From Solirubrobacteraceae bacterium (GTDB lineage: Bacteria; Actinomycetota; Thermoleophilia; Solirubrobacterales; Solirubrobacteraceae), in NCBI GenBank assembly GCA_030447505.1, contig JAUJOT010000007.1:124001-188000 (forward strand): a stretch of DNA of 64,000 nucleotides, given 5' to 3'. This document shows, in pieces, positions 7,868 through 16,589 of the stretch (position 1 is its first letter; each line of letters starts with the position of its first letter). The notes beneath the pieces were generated by a model that worked only from the letters and a program-made list of their open reading frames with translations, had not been told where the DNA came from and ran no database searches. The position numbers were made by a program, and so were the translations under genes.

Positions 7868-8896
7868 TCACGCCTCCCGGGTGGGGGCCCACTGCGCCTC
7901 GGCGAGGTCGCCGTCGGGCATTCCCTCGGGCACCGGGACTCCGGGCGTGTCGCGCAGGTACCACTCGGCGTCCAGAGCCGCCTGCGTACCCGAGCCCGCC
8001 GCCGTCACCGCCTGGCGGTACGTGTGGTCGACGACGTCGCCGGCGGCGAAGACGCCCGGCTTGCGCGTGCGCGTCGAGCGCCCCTCCGTGATCACGTAGC
8101 CCTCGTCGTCGAGGTCGACCTGCCCCTCGACGAGGTGTGACTGCGGCTCGTGGCCGATCGCGATGAACGCGCCGGCGACCGCCACCTCGCGCTCTTCGTC
8201 GGTCTCGGTGTTGCGCAGCCGCGCGATCTCGAGCCCGCCCTTCTCGCCGGCGTGGAACTGCTCGACCGTGTACGGCGTCAGCCACTCGATGTTCCCGACC
8301 GAGCGGGCGCGCTCGAGCATGATCTTCGACGCGCGGAACTCGTCGCGGCGGTGGACGATCACGACCGTCGAGGCGAACTTCGACAGGAAGATCGCCTCCT
8401 CCATCGCGCTGTCGCCGCCGCCGACGATCATCGTCGGCTTCTGCTTGAAGAACGCGGCGTCGCAGGTTGCGCAGTACGACACGCCGCGACCGCTGAGCTC
8501 TTCCTCGCCGCTCACCTCGAGCTTCTTGTGCTCGGCGCCCATCGCGAGGATGACGGTGCGCGCGCGGTACTCGTCCTTGCCGACGCAGACCTTGTGGACG
8601 CCGCCGCGCTCGTCGGAGAGCTCGACCTTCGTCGCCTGGTCGGTGACGAAGCGCGTCCCGAAGCGCTCGGCCTGGTCGCGGAACCTCTGCATGAGCTCCG
8701 GCCCCTCGATGCCCTCTGGAAAGCCCGGGTAGTTCTCGACGTCCGTCGTCTGCTGCAGCAGCCCGCCCCAGAGGAAGCCCTCGATCACGAGCGGCTCGAG
8801 GTTCGCGCGCGACGTGTACAGCGCCGCGGTGTAGCCGGCCGGGCCGGAGCCGACGATGATGACGTTCTCGATGATGTCAGGGCTGGGACTGGTCAC
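7868..8896 (-). CDS. trxB: thioredoxin-disulfide reductase
   Basis: 342 residues. NADPH-dependent flavoprotein that reduces thioredoxin in the cytosol. FAD-binding GSGPAG is at residues 16-21, the redox pair CATC at 142-145, NADPH-binding GGGDSAMEEA near 159-168 and the C-terminal FAD motif GVFAAGDVVD is present. It has about 25 residues more at the C-terminus than E. coli TrxB. The GTG start is preceded at seven bases by TACAGT. No thioredoxin gene is adjacent. Confidence 0.93.
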   Translation of the reverse strand: MTSPSPDIIENVIIVGSGPAGYTAALYTSRANLEPLVIEGFLWGGLLQQTTDVENYPGFPEGIEGPELMQRFRDQAERFGTRFVTDQATKVELSDERGGVHKVCVGKDEYRARTVILAMGAEHKKLEVSGEEELSGRGVSYCATCDAAFFKQKPTMIVGGGDSAMEEAIFLSKFASTVVIVHRRDEFRASKIMLERARSVGNIEWLTPYTVEQFHAGEKGGLEIARLRNTETDEEREVAVAGAFIAIGHEPQSHLVEGQVDLDDEGYVITEGRSTRTRKPGVFAAGDVVDHTYRQAVTAAGSGTQAALDAEWYLRDTPGVPVPEGMPDGDLAEAQWAPTREA

Positions 8897-8903
8897 TTCA
8901 CAA

Positions 8904-8909
8904 ACTGTA
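8904..8909 (-). promoter_or_regulatory. -10-like TACAGT before trxB
   Basis: The hexamer ends seven bases before the trxB GTG, suggesting a leaderless trxB mRNA. Confidence 0.5.
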
Positions 8910-8926
8910 GTGATAGCCGAAGGGCG

Positions 8927-10066
8927 TCACGCGCCCGCTGCGGCCGGCACCTCGCCGCGCGGACGCTCCTCGCGCCAGCGCGCGACCGTGCGGCGCAGCT
9001 GGAAGTAGGCGATCGCGCCGGGGATCGTCGGCAGCCAGAACGTGAACACCCGATAGGCCAGCACCGCCGGCACGACGAGCGACAGCGGCACGCCGAAGGC
9101 TGCGAACGCGGCGATCATCCCGCCGTCGACGCCGCCGATGCCGCCCGGTAGCGGCAGCAGGTTGCCGAGGAAGCCGACGAAGTAGCCCATGATGACGACG
9201 GCCAGCGGCGGCGCATCGCCGAACGCGTGAAAGCACGCCCACAGGACGGCGACGTTGAAGCCCCAGTAGGCGACCGCGCCCAGCAGCGCCGGGTCGCGCT
9301 CGCGCACATGGGCGAGCGCCTCGCGGATGCCGGCCGAGAAGGCGGCGGGCGCGTTCGCCAAGCGCTGGGCGACACGCGCCAGGCGGCCGCCGCGGGTCGC
9401 GAAGCCCTCCAGGCGCCGCTGCAGGTCCGGCGGCACGCGCCCCAGGCCGAGCGCGAGCATGATCGCGAGCAGGCCGAAGAGCGCCGGGATGACGGTGATC
9501 GCGAACGGGCCGGGCCCCGCCAGCAGGTCGAAGTACAGCCCGAAGCCGCAGACCACGAGCGCCGCCATGTAGACCGCGTAGGTGAGGATCAAGAAGGCGA
9601 GCGTCTTGTCGGCGACCTTGCGGCGCGGCATTCCCGCCCGCCGAAGCGCCCACGCCGTCAGCGCGATGCCGCCGGCGCCGCCCGCCGCGAACAGGCGCGT
9701 GGCCGCCAGCGCCGCCATCGTGATCTGGTAGCTCGCACGCCAGTCGATCCGCGCGCCGGCCCGTGTCCCGCCACGCACGAAGATGCCCTGGAACATCATC
9801 ACATAGCCGCCGAACGACGCGACCGTGAGGACGAACGCGACCGCGAGCCAGCGCCGGTCGCCCTCGCCGACCTGCTCGCTCTGCTCCTTGAGGTTGGCGA
9901 GCTGCGGCAGGACGAAGTACAGAAACGCCGTGGCGAAGATCACGAAGAAGATGCCGAGCACGAGCCGCCGCCGCGTGATCTGCACGCGCGGCATCGCCTC
10001 GTCGAGGTCATCCTCCTCGTCGGGTTCCGGTGGATCGACCTCCGGGGGCTTGACCGTCGTGTCCAT
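8927..10066 (-). CDS. UPF0104 / lysylphosphatidylglycerol-synthase-like membrane protein
   Basis: 379 residues with an acidic, proline-rich cytosolic N-terminus of about 30 residues, then about eight membrane helices. The late motif GFLGNLLPLPGGIGGVDGGMIAAF is the flippase-domain signature shared with MprF and UPF0104 proteins. No aminoacyl-transferase domain is attached, so it is more likely a lipid or lipid-linked-sugar translocator than an LPG synthase. An AACGAGG ribosome site precedes the ATG, and TATACT lies about 30 bases upstream, so this gene has a leader. Confidence 0.8.
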   Translation of the reverse strand: MDTTVKPPEVDPPEPDEEDDLDEAMPRVQITRRRLVLGIFFVIFATAFLYFVLPQLANLKEQSEQVGEGDRRWLAVAFVLTVASFGGYVMMFQGIFVRGGTRAGARIDWRASYQITMAALAATRLFAAGGAGGIALTAWALRRAGMPRRKVADKTLAFLILTYAVYMAALVVCGFGLYFDLLAGPGPFAITVIPALFGLLAIMLALGLGRVPPDLQRRLEGFATRGGRLARVAQRLANAPAAFSAGIREALAHVRERDPALLGAVAYWGFNVAVLWACFHAFGDAPPLAVVIMGYFVGFLGNLLPLPGGIGGVDGGMIAAFAAFGVPLSLVVPAVLAYRVFTFWLPTIPGAIAYFQLRRTVARWREERPRGEVPAAAGA

Positions 10067-10141
10067 CGTCCTCGTTCCGCGCGCGAGCCAGGGCGAGTAT
10101 AGGTAGACGCTCAGACCGAACGGAAGCGTTTCTGGCGTCTG

Positions 10142-10867
10142 CTATGGCACGCGCGCGGCGGCGTGCTCGACGAGTGCCGCGATCAGCCGGCTCGTCTCGT
10201 CGGCCTCCGGATGCCATTGGACGCCGAGCGCGAAGTCGTTGCCGGGCAGCTCGAGCGCCTCCGGCAGCTCGTCGAGGACCGCCCAGCCCGTCACGACGAG
10301 GCCGTCGCCGATGCGGTCGACGCCCTGATGGTGGTGGGACTTCGTCGCGTGCAGCTCCTCTCCGGCGGCGCGGGCGGCAAGCGAGTCCGACGCCAGGCGC
10401 ACGTCGTGGTCGACACCCTCGAAGCTGCCCAGCACGCGGCGGTGCTCATCGTGGCCGAGCAGCTCGGGCAGGTCCTGGTGAAGCGTGCCGCCGCGGGCGA
10501 CGTTCATCACCTGCATGCCGCGGCAGATTCCGAGCACCGGCATGTCGCGGTCCAGCGCGCGGCGCACCAGCGCGACCTCGAAGGCGTCGCGCTCGGGGAC
10601 GCTGCCGATCGTCTTCGGATGCGGCTGCGCGCCGTAGGCCGCCGGGTCGATGTCGGCGCCGCCCGCGAGCATCAGCCCGTCGATGCGGTCAAGCGCCTCG
10701 TCGGGATCCTCGACGATCGCCCGGTCCGGTGCGAGCAGCAGGGCCAGGGCGCCGGCGCGGTTGACGGCATCGACGTAGTTGCGCGGCAGCAGGAACGCGT
10801 CCAGGTCCCAAGCGCCCCAGCGCGCGCGCTCGAGCGGTGTGCAGATGCCGATCGCCGGACGGGCCAC
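10142..10867 (-). CDS. class-I glutamine amidotransferase-like hydrolase (PuuD/peptidase C26)
   Basis: 241 residues. The nucleophile elbow GICRGMQ has Cys115, the catalytic His219-Glu221 lies in QWHPE, and the conserved SHHHQGV is at about 177-183. These are the marks of gamma-glutamyl-GABA hydrolases and related free-standing C26 amidases. No putrescine-pathway genes are nearby, so the substrate is open. TACCTT ends six bases before the GTG start. Confidence 0.82.
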   Translation of the reverse strand: MARPAIGICTPLERARWGAWDLDAFLLPRNYVDAVNRAGALALLLAPDRAIVEDPDEALDRIDGLMLAGGADIDPAAYGAQPHPKTIGSVPERDAFEVALVRRALDRDMPVLGICRGMQVMNVARGGTLHQDLPELLGHDEHRRVLGSFEGVDHDVRLASDSLAARAAGEELHATKSHHHQGVDRIGDGLVVTGWAVLDELPEALELPGNDFALGVQWHPEADETSRLIAALVEHAAARVP

Positions 10868-10873
10868 CCGTGG

Positions 10874-10879
10874 AAGGTA
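10874..10879 (-). promoter_or_regulatory. -10-like TACCTT, near-leaderless
   Basis: The hexamer ends six bases before the GTG of the C26 amidase gene. Confidence 0.45.
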
Positions 10880-10959
10880 GCTTCTGCGCGTGTACGAGAC
10901 CGCCGCGGCGGCGCAGACGTCCCCGCGCGCGATCGGAAAGCAGATCGCAGCCGCATGAA

Positions 10960-10965
10960 TAGAAT
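10960..10965 (+). promoter_or_regulatory. -10-like TAGAAT before the first oxidase operon
   Basis: TAGAAT ends nine bases before the TTG start of the first subunit II gene. It is the best promoter candidate for the 10.9-14.9 kb genes. Confidence 0.45.
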
Positions 10966-10974
10966 GCCCGCCCC

Positions 10975-11916
10975 TTGACTCCCGCAGCTCCCCGAACCCG
11001 TCGCCGCGTCTTCGCGCTCACGCTGCTCGCGGCGCTGACGGCCGCGCTGGTGCTCGCCGCGGGCGCGTCAGCGGACCTCCTGACGCCGGAATCCGGCGGC
11101 GGATCGGTGAACGCGGAGAACGTCGACACGCTCTACAAGCTCGTCCTCGCGGTCGCCGTCGTCGTCTTCGTCGGCGTCGAGGGCGTGCTGCTCTACTCGC
11201 TGATCAGGTTCCGCGCCCGCAAGGACGCCGTGCCAGCGCAGATCCGCGGCAACACGCGCCTGGAGATCGGCTGGACGCTCGGCGCCGCCGGGATCCTCGT
11301 CATCCTCGCCATCGTGACGTTCGTGATGCTCGACGACATCCGCAACCCGCCGAACTCCGACGCCGACGGCTTCCCGACGCAGCGGATCGCCAACGTCGAG
11401 AACGCCACCGCCTACCAGCCGCGCCCGCCGAACGGCAGGGCGTTGAACATCGAGGTCAACGGTCAGCGCTACATCTGGCGCTACACGTATCCCGACGCCG
11501 ACGACAACGTCCTCAACAACGTCTTCAACTACGAGACCCTCGTCGTCCCCACCAAGACGACGATCACGCTGACGATCAAGGCGCAGGACGTCGTGCACTC
11601 GTGGTGGATCCCGGACCTGGGCGGCAAGGCCGATGCCGTGCCGGGCCACACGAACTTCACCTGGTTCAAGGTGCAGCGGCCGGGCTCGTTCCGCGGCCAG
11701 TGCGCGGAGCTGTGCGGGCGCAACCACGCCGACATGGTCGCGACGGTCGTCGCCGTCGAGCCGGCCGAGTTCAAGAGCTGGCTCGCGAGCAAGAAGCGCG
11801 AGATCGACGCGAACAACAAGGCGGCGCAGCAGCGTCGCGAGGAGGAGTCCGAGGAGCTCCGGGAAGGCGCGAACCCGCGCGGAAGCGGCAACGCCGAGAC
11901 CGCCGAGGGCGAGTAG
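10975..11916 (+). CDS. ctaC: cytochrome c oxidase subunit II (first copy)
   Basis: 313 residues from a TTG start. A hydrophobic signal helix (about 12-36) is followed by two membrane helices (about 45-70 and 95-120) and an external cupredoxin domain with the CuA site: Cys243, Glu245, Cys247, His251 and Met254 in CAELCGRNHADM. It receives electrons from cytochrome c and passes them to subunit I. There is no fused cytochrome c; instead the C-terminus is a highly charged tail of about 45 residues. It lies five bases before ctaD and forms an A1-type pair with it. Confidence 0.93.
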   Translation: MTPAAPRTRRRVFALTLLAALTAALVLAAGASADLLTPESGGGSVNAENVDTLYKLVLAVAVVVFVGVEGVLLYSLIRFRARKDAVPAQIRGNTRLEIGWTLGAAGILVILAIVTFVMLDDIRNPPNSDADGFPTQRIANVENATAYQPRPPNGRALNIEVNGQRYIWRYTYPDADDNVLNNVFNYETLVVPTKTTITLTIKAQDVVHSWWIPDLGGKADAVPGHTNFTWFKVQRPGSFRGQCAELCGRNHADMVATVVAVEPAEFKSWLASKKREIDANNKAAQQRREEESEELREGANPRGSGNAETAEGE

Positions 11917-11921
11917 CAGCC

Positions 11922-13616
11922 ATGGCAGCCACAGACAGAGCCCTCGCGGTCCCCGAGATCACCGCACACAGCGTCGACCCGCAGTCGCGCGGGTGGGTCT
12001 CGTGGGTCACGACGACCGACCACAAGCGGATCGGGATCCTCTACCTCGTCACGACGTTCGCCTTCTTCATCCTGGGCGGCGTCGAGGCGCTGCTCATGCG
12101 CGTGCAGCTCGGCACGCCGGACAACACGTTCCTGACGCCGTCGACGTACAACGCGCTCTTCACGCTGCACGGCACGACGATGATCTTCCTGTTCGTCGTG
12201 CCGATCATGGCCGGCTTCGGCAACTACTTCCTGCCGCTGATGATCGGCGCCCGCGACATGGCGTTCCCGAAGCTCAACGCGCTGTCCTACTGGCTGCTGC
12301 TGTTCGGCGGGATCGTCTTCTACGCCTCGCTGTTCTTCTCACCGCCGGAGGCCGGCTGGACGTCCTATGCGCCGCTGTCGCTCGAGGCGTACTCCGAGAG
12401 CGGCGGCATCGACGCCTGGATCTTCCTGATCCACCTGACCGGCATCTCGTCGCTGATCGGCGCGGTCAACTTCTACGCGACGATCGCCAACATGCGCGCG
12501 CCCGGCATGGGCTGGGGCCGCCTGCCGCTGTTCGTCTGGACGCTGCTCGTCTACGCGATCCTGCTGATCCTCGCGCTGCCCGTGATCGCCGGGGCGGTGA
12601 CGCTGCTGCTCACCGACCGCCACTTCGGCACGGGCTTCTTCGACCAGGGCCAGGGCGGTGATCCGCTGCTGTGGCAGCACCTGTTCTGGTTCTTCGGCCA
12701 CCCCGAGGTCTACATCATGATCCTGCCCGGCTTCGGGATCATCTCCGAGGTCCTGCCCGTCTTCGCGCGCAAGCCGATCTTCGGCTACAAGGCGATCGCC
12801 GCTGCGACCGTCGTGATCGCCTTCCTCGCGCTGCTCGTGTGGGCGCATCACATGTTCACGACGCCGAGCGCGACGATCGTGCTCGTCTTCTTCATGATCA
12901 GCTCCTTCTTGATCGCGATCCCGACGGGCGTGAAGATCTTCAACTGGGTCGCGACGCTGTGGCGCGGGACCGTCGAGTTCAAGACGCCGCTGATCTTCAG
13001 CGTCGGCTTCATCTCCGTGTTCCTGATCGGCGGGATCACGGGCGTGTTCCTCGCGGTCTTCCCGGTCGACTGGCAGCTGCACGACACGTACTTCGTCGTC
13101 GCCCACCTGCACTACGTGCTGGTCGGCGGCTCGGTCTTCGCGATCTTCGCCGGGATCTACTACTGGTTTCCGAAGATGACCGGCCGGATGCTGAGCGAGT
13201 CGATCGGCAAGTGGTCGTTTGCCTTCATGTACATCGGGATCAACGTGACGTTCCTGATCCAGCACTCGATCGGCCTGGAGGGCATGCCGCGGCGCGTCTA
13301 CGAGTACCCCGACGTCGGCAACCTCGCGCTCTACAACCTCATCTCGACGATCGGCTCGTTCATGCTGGCGTTCGGCGTCGGGCTGACCGTGTACGCGGTC
13401 ATCCGCGCCCTTCGAAACGGCGTCAAGGCGGGGCCCGACCCGTGGAAGGCGAACACGCTGGAGTGGTTCGTGCCCTCGCCGCCGCCCGTCAACAACTTCG
13501 ACGTCATCCCGCGCGTGCGCTCGGTCGAGCCGATGAAGGACATCCGCCGGCAGGTGGCGCGCCAGTCCGAGCCGGCCGCCGATCTCAGCCCCGTCGCGGC
13601 CGGAACGCGGGACTAG
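11922..13616 (+). CDS. ctaD: cytochrome c oxidase subunit I, A1-like
   Basis: 564 residues, about 12 membrane helices. Catalytic core of the proton-pumping oxidase. Heme and CuB ligands are seen in TLHGTTMIFLF, GHPEVY (residues 259-264, cross-linked His-Tyr), AHHM and HDTYFVVAHLHYV. Glu262 in GHPEV is the D-channel glutamate that defines A1-type heme-copper oxidases, unlike the second copy. IPTGVKIFNW holds the K-channel Lys. Start chosen at the ATG 5 bases after ctaC. Confidence 0.95.
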   Translation: MAATDRALAVPEITAHSVDPQSRGWVSWVTTTDHKRIGILYLVTTFAFFILGGVEALLMRVQLGTPDNTFLTPSTYNALFTLHGTTMIFLFVVPIMAGFGNYFLPLMIGARDMAFPKLNALSYWLLLFGGIVFYASLFFSPPEAGWTSYAPLSLEAYSESGGIDAWIFLIHLTGISSLIGAVNFYATIANMRAPGMGWGRLPLFVWTLLVYAILLILALPVIAGAVTLLLTDRHFGTGFFDQGQGGDPLLWQHLFWFFGHPEVYIMILPGFGIISEVLPVFARKPIFGYKAIAAATVVIAFLALLVWAHHMFTTPSATIVLVFFMISSFLIAIPTGVKIFNWVATLWRGTVEFKTPLIFSVGFISVFLIGGITGVFLAVFPVDWQLHDTYFVVAHLHYVLVGGSVFAIFAGIYYWFPKMTGRMLSESIGKWSFAFMYIGINVTFLIQHSIGLEGMPRRVYEYPDVGNLALYNLISTIGSFMLAFGVGLTVYAVIRALRNGVKAGPDPWKANTLEWFVPSPPPVNNFDVIPRVRSVEPMKDIRRQVARQSEPAADLSPVAAGTRD

Positions 13617-13626
13617 CGGGCACTGG

Positions 13627-14526
13627 ATGGAGGCCTCCCAGGCAGTCGTCGCGCCCGTCCAGGCGCGCTGGCGTCAGGTCGCCGCCGACTACGTCGCGCT
13701 GACGAAGCCGAAGGTGCAGTCGCTGCTGCTGCTCACGACGGTCTGCACGATGGAGATCGCCGGCGATCCGTCGCTGTCCTTGATCGCGCTGACGGTGATC
13801 GGCGGCTACCTGGCGGCCGGCGGCGCCGGCGCCGTCAACCACTGGTACGACCGCGACATCGACAAGCTGATGGCGCGCACCGCCAACCGGCCGGTGCCGG
13901 CGGGGCGGGTGTCACCGCGGGCCGCGCTGATCTACGGCTGCGTGCTCGCGCTGCTGTCGTTCGTGCTGTTGACGGCGACCGTCAACGTCCTGGCCGCCTC
14001 GCTGGCGTTCTCGGGCTTCCTCGGCTACGTCTTCGTCTACACCGTCTGGCTCAAGCGCCGCACGCCGCAGAACATCGTCATCGGCGGCGCGGCAGGTGCC
14101 GTCCCGCCGCTCGTCGGCTGGGCGGCGGTGACCGGCGGCCTCGGCGGCATGCCGCTGTATCTCTTCGCGATCGTCTTCTTCTGGACGCCGCCGCACTTCT
14201 GGGCGCTCTCGCTGCTGATGAAGAAGGAGTACGAGCGCGTCGGCGTTCCGATGCTGCCCGTCGTGCGCGGCGAGCAGGAGACGCGCAAGCAGATCCTGCT
14301 CTACGCCGTGCTGCTGTGGGCGGTCACGCAGCTGCCGTTCTGCGCGGGCGGCCTCGGTGCGGTCTACCTCGTCTCCTCGCTCGTGCTGGGCGGGCTGTTC
14401 ATCGCGGGCGCAGTCCTCCTGTACCGCCGTGCCGACCGCCGCAGCGCGCTGCGGCTGTACCTCTTCTCGCTCGCGTACCTCGCGCTGCTGTTCGGCGCGA
14501 TGGTGCTCGACGTCAAGCTGCAGTGA
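13627..14526 (+). CDS. ctaB: heme O synthase (protoheme IX farnesyltransferase)
   Basis: 299 residues, UbiA-type prenyltransferase with about eight or nine membrane helices. It adds a farnesyl group to heme B, giving heme O for the oxidases on either side. The diphosphate/Mg-binding motif NHWYDRDID is at residues 71-79, with the second aspartate-rich region degenerate as in CtaB. It follows ctaD by ten bases. No ctaA (heme A synthase) is in the window. Confidence 0.94.
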   Translation: MEASQAVVAPVQARWRQVAADYVALTKPKVQSLLLLTTVCTMEIAGDPSLSLIALTVIGGYLAAGGAGAVNHWYDRDIDKLMARTANRPVPAGRVSPRAALIYGCVLALLSFVLLTATVNVLAASLAFSGFLGYVFVYTVWLKRRTPQNIVIGGAAGAVPPLVGWAAVTGGLGGMPLYLFAIVFFWTPPHFWALSLLMKKEYERVGVPMLPVVRGEQETRKQILLYAVLLWAVTQLPFCAGGLGAVYLVSSLVLGGLFIAGAVLLYRRADRRSALRLYLFSLAYLALLFGAMVLDVKLQ

Positions 14527-14531
14527 ACGAC

Positions 14532-14537
14532 TAGGCT
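14532..14537 (+). promoter_or_regulatory. -10-like TAGGCT before the 36-residue gene
   Basis: TAGGCT ends ten bases before the ATG at 14548, just after the ctaB stop. It may be an internal promoter. Confidence 0.3.
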
Positions 14538-14547
14538 CCGGTGCCGG

Positions 14548-14658
14548 ATGGACCAGAAACTCGCCCGCAAGAACCTCCGCTCCGGCCTTCTCGCCGCCGT
14601 CGTCTGCTTCTTCATGTTCGGCATGACGTTCGTCGCCTCCGCGATCTACGTCTCCTAG
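14548..14658 (+). CDS. 36-residue single-helix membrane protein in the oxidase operon
   Basis: The frame encodes a short basic start (MDQKLARKNLRSG) followed by one hydrophobic helix containing CFFMFGMTFVASAIYVS. It lies 21 bases after ctaB and 6 bases before the 77-residue gene. The basic end predicts an N-inside orientation. The position and make-up match the very small accessory subunits or assembly factors often found beside actinobacterial ctaB/ctaE genes. I do not recognise a named family. The ATG is the only plausible start in frame. Confidence 0.65.
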   Translation: MDQKLARKNLRSGLLAAVVCFFMFGMTFVASAIYVS

Positions 14659-14664
14659 CGCCGC

Positions 14665-14898
14665 GTGAGCACGCTCGAGCCCCAGCCGCCGCCGCCCGGA
14701 GAGGAGATCCACCTCCCGGGCGCGAGCCTGCAGCCGGTCCTGCTGGCGTTCGGCATCACGCTGACCCTCGTTGGCGTGACGCTCGGCCGCTTCGTGCTCT
14801 TCTCCGGCCTGATCCTGTCGGTCTGGGTGATCGTCCGCTGGATCGCGGACGCGCGGCGCGAGATGCGCGCGCTGCCCGAAGACCTCAGCGAGCACTAG
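14665..14898 (+). CDS. 77-residue two-helix protein, possible oxidase subunit IV
   Basis: Starts at GTG. A proline-rich segment of about 20 residues precedes two membrane helices (about 24-45 and 46-62), and a charged C-terminus follows. In size, topology and place it resembles the small subunit IV of actinobacterial and caa3 oxidases, although actinobacterial CtaF is usually longer. It is the last gene of the first oxidase run, before the AraC-type gene. Confidence 0.65.
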   Translation: MSTLEPQPPPPGEEIHLPGASLQPVLLAFGITLTLVGVTLGRFVLFSGLILSVWVIVRWIADARREMRALPEDLSEH

Positions 14899-15016
14899 AC
14901 CTCCGGACGGGCTTTGTTGGTGGCGCCTGCCATCGCGAAAGCGTCGTTTGAGCGGCAACGCGCCAGATAGCGCCGCGCGCTCATCCCCTCTCGGGTAGAC
15001 GGACGTACTACTGTCC

Positions 15017-15403
15017 ATGGAGATTCCGATTCAACGTCCTGCCACGGTCCGTCACCGGACGAGCCTGTTCCGCGATGCCGTAGCGATCGTGGAGACGGAA
15101 TACGGCTCCGATCTGTCGCTCGACGAGATCGCCCGACGCGTCGCTTCCTCGCGGCGCCAACTGCAGCGCTCCTACGCCGAGATCGGCAACACGACGTTCC
15201 GCGAGCATCTCACGGCCGTCCGCATGGAGCGCGCAGCAGAGCTGCTCGAGACACGCGGGTTGACCGTGCGTGAGGTGGCGCAGCGGGTGGGCTACCGCCA
15301 GCCCGCGCAGTTCGCCAAGGCGTTTCGCCGCCACCACGGGCTGGCGCCCTCCGCGTTTCGCGACACACGCCGCTTTCGCGGGGCCGCAGCGATCGCCGCC
15401 TGA
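15017..15403 (+). CDS. AraC-family DNA-binding protein, HTH domain only
   Basis: 128 residues, consisting almost wholly of the AraC double helix-turn-helix: LSLDEIARRVASSRRQLQRSY in the first, then TVREVAQRVGYRQPAQFAKAFRRHHGLAPSAFR, the family signature. There is no sensor domain, so it may respond through expression level or a partner. It sits between the two oxidase gene sets in the same orientation and is a candidate regulator of one of them (inference). A GC hairpin follows it. Confidence 0.85.
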   Translation: MEIPIQRPATVRHRTSLFRDAVAIVETEYGSDLSLDEIARRVASSRRQLQRSYAEIGNTTFREHLTAVRMERAAELLETRGLTVREVAQRVGYRQPAQFAKAFRRHHGLAPSAFRDTRRFRGAAAIAA

Positions 15404-15420
15404 GCCTCCCTGCACGCCCT

Positions 15421-15444
15421 GACGGCGGCCTTCGAGCCGCCGTC
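15421..15444 (+). terminator. 9-bp hairpin after the AraC-type gene
   Basis: GACGGCGGC and GCCGCCGTC pair perfectly around a six-base CTTCGA loop, 17 bases after the stop. It would separate the AraC-type gene from the second oxidase operon. There is no T-run. Confidence 0.55.
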
Positions 15445-15516
15445 GAGCGTCGCTGCGCCGGGCGTTGCGGTACCTGATCGCGTTCCTCGTGCGCACCCCA
15501 TAGGATGCCGGGCCGC

Positions 15517-16563
15517 ATGAGGCGGGAACGCAGCCGTGACGAGAAGACGCCGGTCCTGTGGATGGTCATCCACGGCCTGATCGCGTCGGCGATCGGCATC
15601 GGCGTGGGACTGGCGATCGAGTGGTTCCCGGAGCAGGCCTCGACGCAGGCCGATCCGATCGACCACCTCTACGACGTCCTGATCTGGACCTCGGTGCCGG
15701 TGTTCGTGACCGTCACGATCATCGTGCTGTTCAGCGTGCGCAACTTCAAGATGCGCCCCGGCGAGGAGCAGCTCGACGGTCCGCCGATCCACGGCAACAC
15801 GCGCCTGGAGGTCATCTGGACCGCGCTCCCCGCGATCGTCCTCGTCGTCCTGTGCTCGTACGCCTGGATCGTCCTGACCGACATCGAGGAGGCGCAGGCC
15901 AACGAGATGCGGATCAACGTCGTCGGCCAGCAGTTCGCCTGGACGTTCGAGTACCCGCAGGCCGGCGGCAAGCCGATCAAGTCGACGCAGCTGTACCTGC
16001 CCGTGGATCGGCCCGTGCGCTTCTACGTCAAGGCGCTGGACGTCATCCACGACTTCTGGGTTCCGGCATTCCGCATGAAGATCGATGCCGTTCCCGGCAT
16101 CGAGACGAGATACCGGGTGACGCCGAACAGGCTCGGCACCTATCCCGTCGTCTGCGCGGAGCTCTGCGGCCTCGGCCACTCCGTCATGCGCGCGACGACG
16201 CGCGTCGTGACGCCGGCCGAGTTCAACGCGTGGATCGCCGAGCGGAAGGCGCCGGTCGCGGCGACCGCCGACGGCGAGATCGACGGCAAGACGCTCTTCA
16301 CCGAGGGCAACGGCGCCGCCACGGCCTGCAGCGCCTGCCACACGCTCGCCGACGCGGGCTCGCAGAGCCAGACCGGTCCCGATCTCGACGAGGCGCTCGC
16401 GGGCGAGGACGCGGAAGCGATCAGGCAGGGCATCGTCGCGCCCGATGCCGAGATCACGGAGGGCTTCCAGGCGGGGATCATGCCGAAGAACTACGGCGAT
16501 ACGCTCTCCGACAAGGAGCTCGACGCTCTCGTGAAGTACCTCGCCGAGGTCGCCGGCAAGTGA
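15517..16563 (+). CDS. ctaC: cytochrome c oxidase subunit II with fused cytochrome c (caa3 type)
   Basis: 348 residues. Two membrane helices precede the CuA domain, with Cys213, Glu215, Cys217, His221 and Met224. After a linker comes a class I cytochrome c domain with heme motif CSACH at 271-275 and a likely axial Met322. The fusion is the mark of caa3 oxidases, which carry their own electron donor. TAGGAT lies ten bases before the chosen ATG. An ATG four codons earlier overlaps that hexamer, so it is less likely. The gene is 26 bases before its subunit I. Confidence 0.93.
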   Translation: MRRERSRDEKTPVLWMVIHGLIASAIGIGVGLAIEWFPEQASTQADPIDHLYDVLIWTSVPVFVTVTIIVLFSVRNFKMRPGEEQLDGPPIHGNTRLEVIWTALPAIVLVVLCSYAWIVLTDIEEAQANEMRINVVGQQFAWTFEYPQAGGKPIKSTQLYLPVDRPVRFYVKALDVIHDFWVPAFRMKIDAVPGIETRYRVTPNRLGTYPVVCAELCGLGHSVMRATTRVVTPAEFNAWIAERKAPVAATADGEIDGKTLFTEGNGAATACSACHTLADAGSQSQTGPDLDEALAGEDAEAIRQGIVAPDAEITEGFQAGIMPKNYGDTLSDKELDALVKYLAEVAGK

Positions 16564-16589
16564 GCACGACGATGGAAAGGAAGCGCTAG

